Assembly: GCA_017540915.1 (NCBI GenBank)
Contig: JAFYAD010000313.1
Location: 1 to 15,468 of the forward strand
Direction: 5' to 3'
Length of the DNA stretch: 15,468 nucleotides
From: Lachnospiraceae bacterium
GTDB lineage: Bacteria; Bacillota_A; Clostridia; Lachnospirales; Lachnospiraceae
Shown in pieces: positions 13,402 through 15,468 of this stretch. The notes under the pieces are model-generated. The model saw only the letters and a list, made by a program, of their open reading frames with translations, made no database searches and was not told the DNA's origin. Every line of letters begins with the position of its first letter. Position 1 is the first letter of the stretch. Made by a program: the position numbers and the translations under genes.

Positions 13402-15269
13402 CTCTTATGCTCATTTTTTTGCGCATACATGCTCTTATCCGCATTCCGTACAGCATCTTCAAAATTGAAGTCAGGTGTCAGTGTTGTGCTGAAAATGCCG
13501 CAACTTGCCACCACCTTGTACGGAAGCCCGGAGGCTGCATTATATTCTGTCAGGAAATCGTCGATCCTGCGCATGACCGCTTTACCGTCGCAATCTCCCA
13601 GGATCACGGCCAGCATTTCGTCGCCTCCGTACCTGAGACAGAGCGCCTTGTCCGGGCAGGAAGCCCTGAGCGCCTTTGCGGTAACTGCGATAGCCGAGTC
13701 CCCGGCATCATGACCGAAATTGTCGTTGATGTATTTTAGTCCGTCCAGATCAGCCATGATGATATGAACCGGCTTACCGGTGTTTTCGGAGATCCGTCTG
13801 ATCTCTTCAAAACGATGGGTAAATGCAATACGATTGTACAAACCGGTCAGCAGATCTTTACGATACATCTCGGAAACTTTCTCGGAAAGATATCTCTGAT
13901 ACTGCATATTTATATATCCGCCAATGCCGATAGCCACTGTGCTGGACACACTGGATGTCTTGGAATAATCGGTGATCTCGTAATCCGGCAGTATCCAGCA
14001 GATGTATCCCACCGGTTTATCCATAAAGCTTAAAATATTGAATATCAGGGGCATACCGGATTCAAGTTTGTCGCCGAGATCCGGGATGATCTCACCCGGA
14101 TCAATGTCCGAAAATTCCCTGTCCGAATCAAAATAATCATACAGAACGCACATTTCCCCGGACATGAAATCGTAATCATCCTCCTGAAAAACATTTCTGT
14201 CCCTGCACAGACATTCCTTGCTGACTATGCAGTACATGAAACGAAGATCCAATTGCCTCATGTGCTGTGTGACCTCTTCGCGGCGCCCGGCAGCCTGCAT
14301 CTTCTCTGTCATGCCGTGAAAACGCTTCATATCATCCTGATAACGGTAATAATGATCATTGAACCTGTCGATAAGCGCTTCTGACTGATCAAATGACTTA
14401 TCGGGATGGCATCCGCAGGAAAGATTATATTCTGCTCTCGGGATCACCGGGATGTTATCAGGAATATCTTTCCGGTCAAAAATATCATACGACGCGGCAG
14501 CCACAGCCTCTGCCAGCACATCTGTCTTACAGTTGACTGTCGATATGGGCGGCCGTGAAAACTTCACCTCGTCATAGCCGTCAAAGCCGGTCACAAGGAT
14601 CTGATCCGGAACTAAGATCCCGTTTTCCCGGAACACGGAGCAGGCGTTGATGGCCATGATGTCATTGGCACATATCAGTGCCTCCGGCAGATCTCCGCTG
14701 TCTATAAGTGCCTGAGTCCCCTTGCGCGCCGGTATGGCCCAAAATTCACCGTAGCTTATCATGTCATCCGTAAAGGGTATGCCGTTTTCGGAAAGAACCT
14801 TTTTGAAAACGTCTATTCTGCGGTCAGAGAACACATTGCCCTCTATGCCGGCCATCATGTGGGGTCTTCTGACACCGTGATCCTCGATCACATGCCTCAC
14901 AATGGCTTCAAAACCCGTCTCGTAATCAAAGCACACGGATATCGTCCCGTCATAATGACCGTCTATCACAATAACCGGTACAGTATGCTCTTTGGATGCA
15001 GAGATTATCTTTTCGCTGATCCTGTGGCTCTTTATCTTTTCATCCATCAGGATCACAAGATCCATCTTGTCATAAGGGATCAGGTCGTAAACATAAGCCT
15101 CGTCTGTTTTTTCATTTTCATTCCAGTAGAAATCGTAGTTGATCGTATAAATAAACAAGCTGACTTCTCTGCGTCGGAAGCTTTCATTAATTTTTTCAAT
15201 GAACAGATGTGTCTGAGGATCGTATATCCTGCTCGTACATAATGCAACTGCTTTTCTGTCACATATCAT
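13389..15269 (-). CDS. LacI-like ligand-binding domain / GGDEF diguanylate cyclase (626 aa)
   Basis: GGGAGG stands nine bases before ATG 15269. Residues 1-285 resemble the periplasmic-binding-protein core of LacI/GalR regulators (VALCTSRIYDPQTHLFIEKI, ALICANDIMAINACSVFRENG, ILVTGFDGYDEVKFSRPPIST). The protein begins directly at the first strand, so the HTH domain is absent, as are a signal peptide and membrane segments. Residues about 295-460 hold a helical stretch and a possible GAF-like domain. Residues about 468-620 are a GGDEF domain: DLLTGLYNR, the metal and substrate residues of ADLDGLKYINDNFGHDAGD, and the active loop GGDEM (548-552). The key G, G, D and E are present, with Met replacing Phe. 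The inhibitory RxxD site is missing (PDKA in its place), so product inhibition through that site is unlikely. It should make c-di-GMP from two GTP in the cytoplasm in response to a small ligand, perhaps a sugar; activity and ligand are inference. Proteins of this plan are known in Lachnospiraceae. Confidence 0.87.
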   Translation of the reverse strand: MICDRKAVALCTSRIYDPQTHLFIEKINESFRRREVSLFIYTINYDFYWNENEKTDEAYVYDLIPYDKMDLVILMDEKIKSHRISEKIISASKEHTVPVIVIDGHYDGTISVCFDYETGFEAIVRHVIEDHGVRRPHMMAGIEGNVFSDRRIDVFKKVLSENGIPFTDDMISYGEFWAIPARKGTQALIDSGDLPEALICANDIMAINACSVFRENGILVPDQILVTGFDGYDEVKFSRPPISTVNCKTDVLAEAVAAASYDIFDRKDIPDNIPVIPRAEYNLSCGCHPDKSFDQSEALIDRFNDHYYRYQDDMKRFHGMTEKMQAAGRREEVTQHMRQLDLRFMYCIVSKECLCRDRNVFQEDDYDFMSGEMCVLYDYFDSDREFSDIDPGEIIPDLGDKLESGMPLIFNILSFMDKPVGYICWILPDYEITDYSKTSSVSSTVAIGIGGYINMQYQRYLSEKVSEMYRKDLLTGLYNRIAFTHRFEEIRRISENTGKPVHIIMADLDGLKYINDNFGHDAGDSAIAVTAKALRASCPDKALCLRYGGDEMLAVILGDCDGKAVMRRIDDFLTEYNAASGLPYKVVASCGIFSTTLTPDFNFEDAVRNADKSMYAQKNEHKRGLP

Positions 15270-15308
15270 CTGTGTAATCCTCCCGCTGATCAGATAATAT
15301 TGATGTTA

Positions 15309-15322
15309 TTGATTATACCACA
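15309..15322 (-). promoter_or_regulatory. Extended -10 promoter of the cyclase gene
   Basis: Minus strand TGTGGTATAATCAA, with the extended -10 TGGTATAAT (hexamer at 15317-15312). The -35 position (15340-15335, GTGCAG) is poor, which is tolerated with an extended -10. The 14 bases are identical to those at 10689-10702 in the pilin operon promoter. Transcription would start near 15305, about 36 bases before ATG 15269. Confidence 0.6.
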
Positions 15323-15359
15323 GTTTTCTAAAAACTGCACGTTTTTTCGTAGCACGAAA
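15321..15359. promoter_or_regulatory. Two palindromes upstream of the cyclase -10 (candidate operators)
   Basis: CAGTTTT-cta-AAAACTG (15321-15337, perfect 7-bp arms) fills the spacer just upstream of the -10. TTTCGT-agc-ACGAAA (15345-15359, perfect 6-bp arms) lies upstream of the -35 position. Neither is followed by a T tract in the direction of the gene, so they fit protein binding sites better than terminators. Confidence 0.5.
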
Positions 15360-15385
15360 CAATCCGTTGGAATCATTTTGCACTA

Positions 15386-15413
15386 TAAAAACGGGAATCC
15401 GTGACGGATTCCC
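15386..15413 (-). terminator. Terminator of the gene entering from the right edge
   Basis: Ten-base perfect arms (15393-15402 and 15404-15413) around one central base; in practice the loop would be about five bases. On the minus strand the stem is followed by GTTTTTATAG. It lies 24 bases after the TAA of the right-edge gene and isolates the cyclase promoter from read-through. Confidence 0.8.
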
Positions 15414-15437
15414 TGAAATCAGCGTGATATTGTGATA

Positions 15438-15468
15438 TTACAGCTCCGAAAGGACGATCGAGCCGTCC
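15438..15468 (-). CDS. 3' end of an unidentified gene (C-terminus DGSIVLSEL)
   Basis: The last nine codons and the TAA stop (15440-15438) of a minus-strand frame that enters from the right edge. The well-placed terminator just downstream supports a real gene end here. Too little is visible to name the product. Confidence 0.5.
   Translation of the reverse strand, partial: DGSIVLSEL

Noticed and set aside
13389..15269. LacI-family transcriptional repressor
   Set aside because: The binding core is LacI-like, but the HTH domain is absent and the C-terminal half is a GGDEF domain.

Overview
The window looks like chromosomal DNA from a low-to-moderate GC Gram-positive anaerobe, most likely a member of the Clostridia close to Lachnospiraceae. 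The reasons are strong AGGAG-type ribosome binding sites, class III (type IV pilin) leader peptides on secreted proteins, and a cytoplasmic fusion of a LacI-like binding domain to a GGDEF domain, a combination common in that family. The taxonomic call is inference; no rRNA or other marker gene is present.

Left two thirds (1-10621, minus strand): one apparent operon of four consecutive genes whose products all begin with a type IV prepilin-like N-terminus. The first is a giant 2888-residue protein. It has a classic prepilin leader (G16|F17, Glu at +5), a pilin-like segment, about 1000 residues of GLUG-like solenoid repeats with a regularly placed cysteine, and three tandem copies of a roughly 280-residue module at the C-terminus. 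Then come a PilX/GspK-like small pilin without Glu5, a 126-128 residue pilin with Glu5, and a larger PilW/GspJ-like pilin cut by the left edge. This is the composition of a minor-pilin tip complex, with one subunit enlarged into what is probably a surface adhesin. No assembly ATPase, platform protein or prepilin peptidase is inside the window.

Middle (10622-10916): a divergent intergenic region. It holds an extended -10 promoter for the pilin operon and a candidate promoter for the plus-strand gene.

Right third: a plus-strand 818-residue STAND-type P-loop ATPase with a helical TPR-like C-terminus (10917-13373) converges on a minus-strand HTH-less LacI-like/GGDEF diguanylate cyclase (13389-15269). 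The two share a bidirectional terminator. The cyclase promoter carries a 14-bp element identical to the one at the pilin operon promoter, and two palindromes lie just upstream. At the right edge are the last nine codons of another minus-strand gene and its terminator.

Working model (inference): a ligand-sensing c-di-GMP synthase and a STAND ATPase sit next to a pilus-tip adhesin operon and may control when the giant pilin is made or displayed. The best candidate for something undescribed is the giant modular pilin with its repeated C-terminal module, together with its divergent STAND partner.
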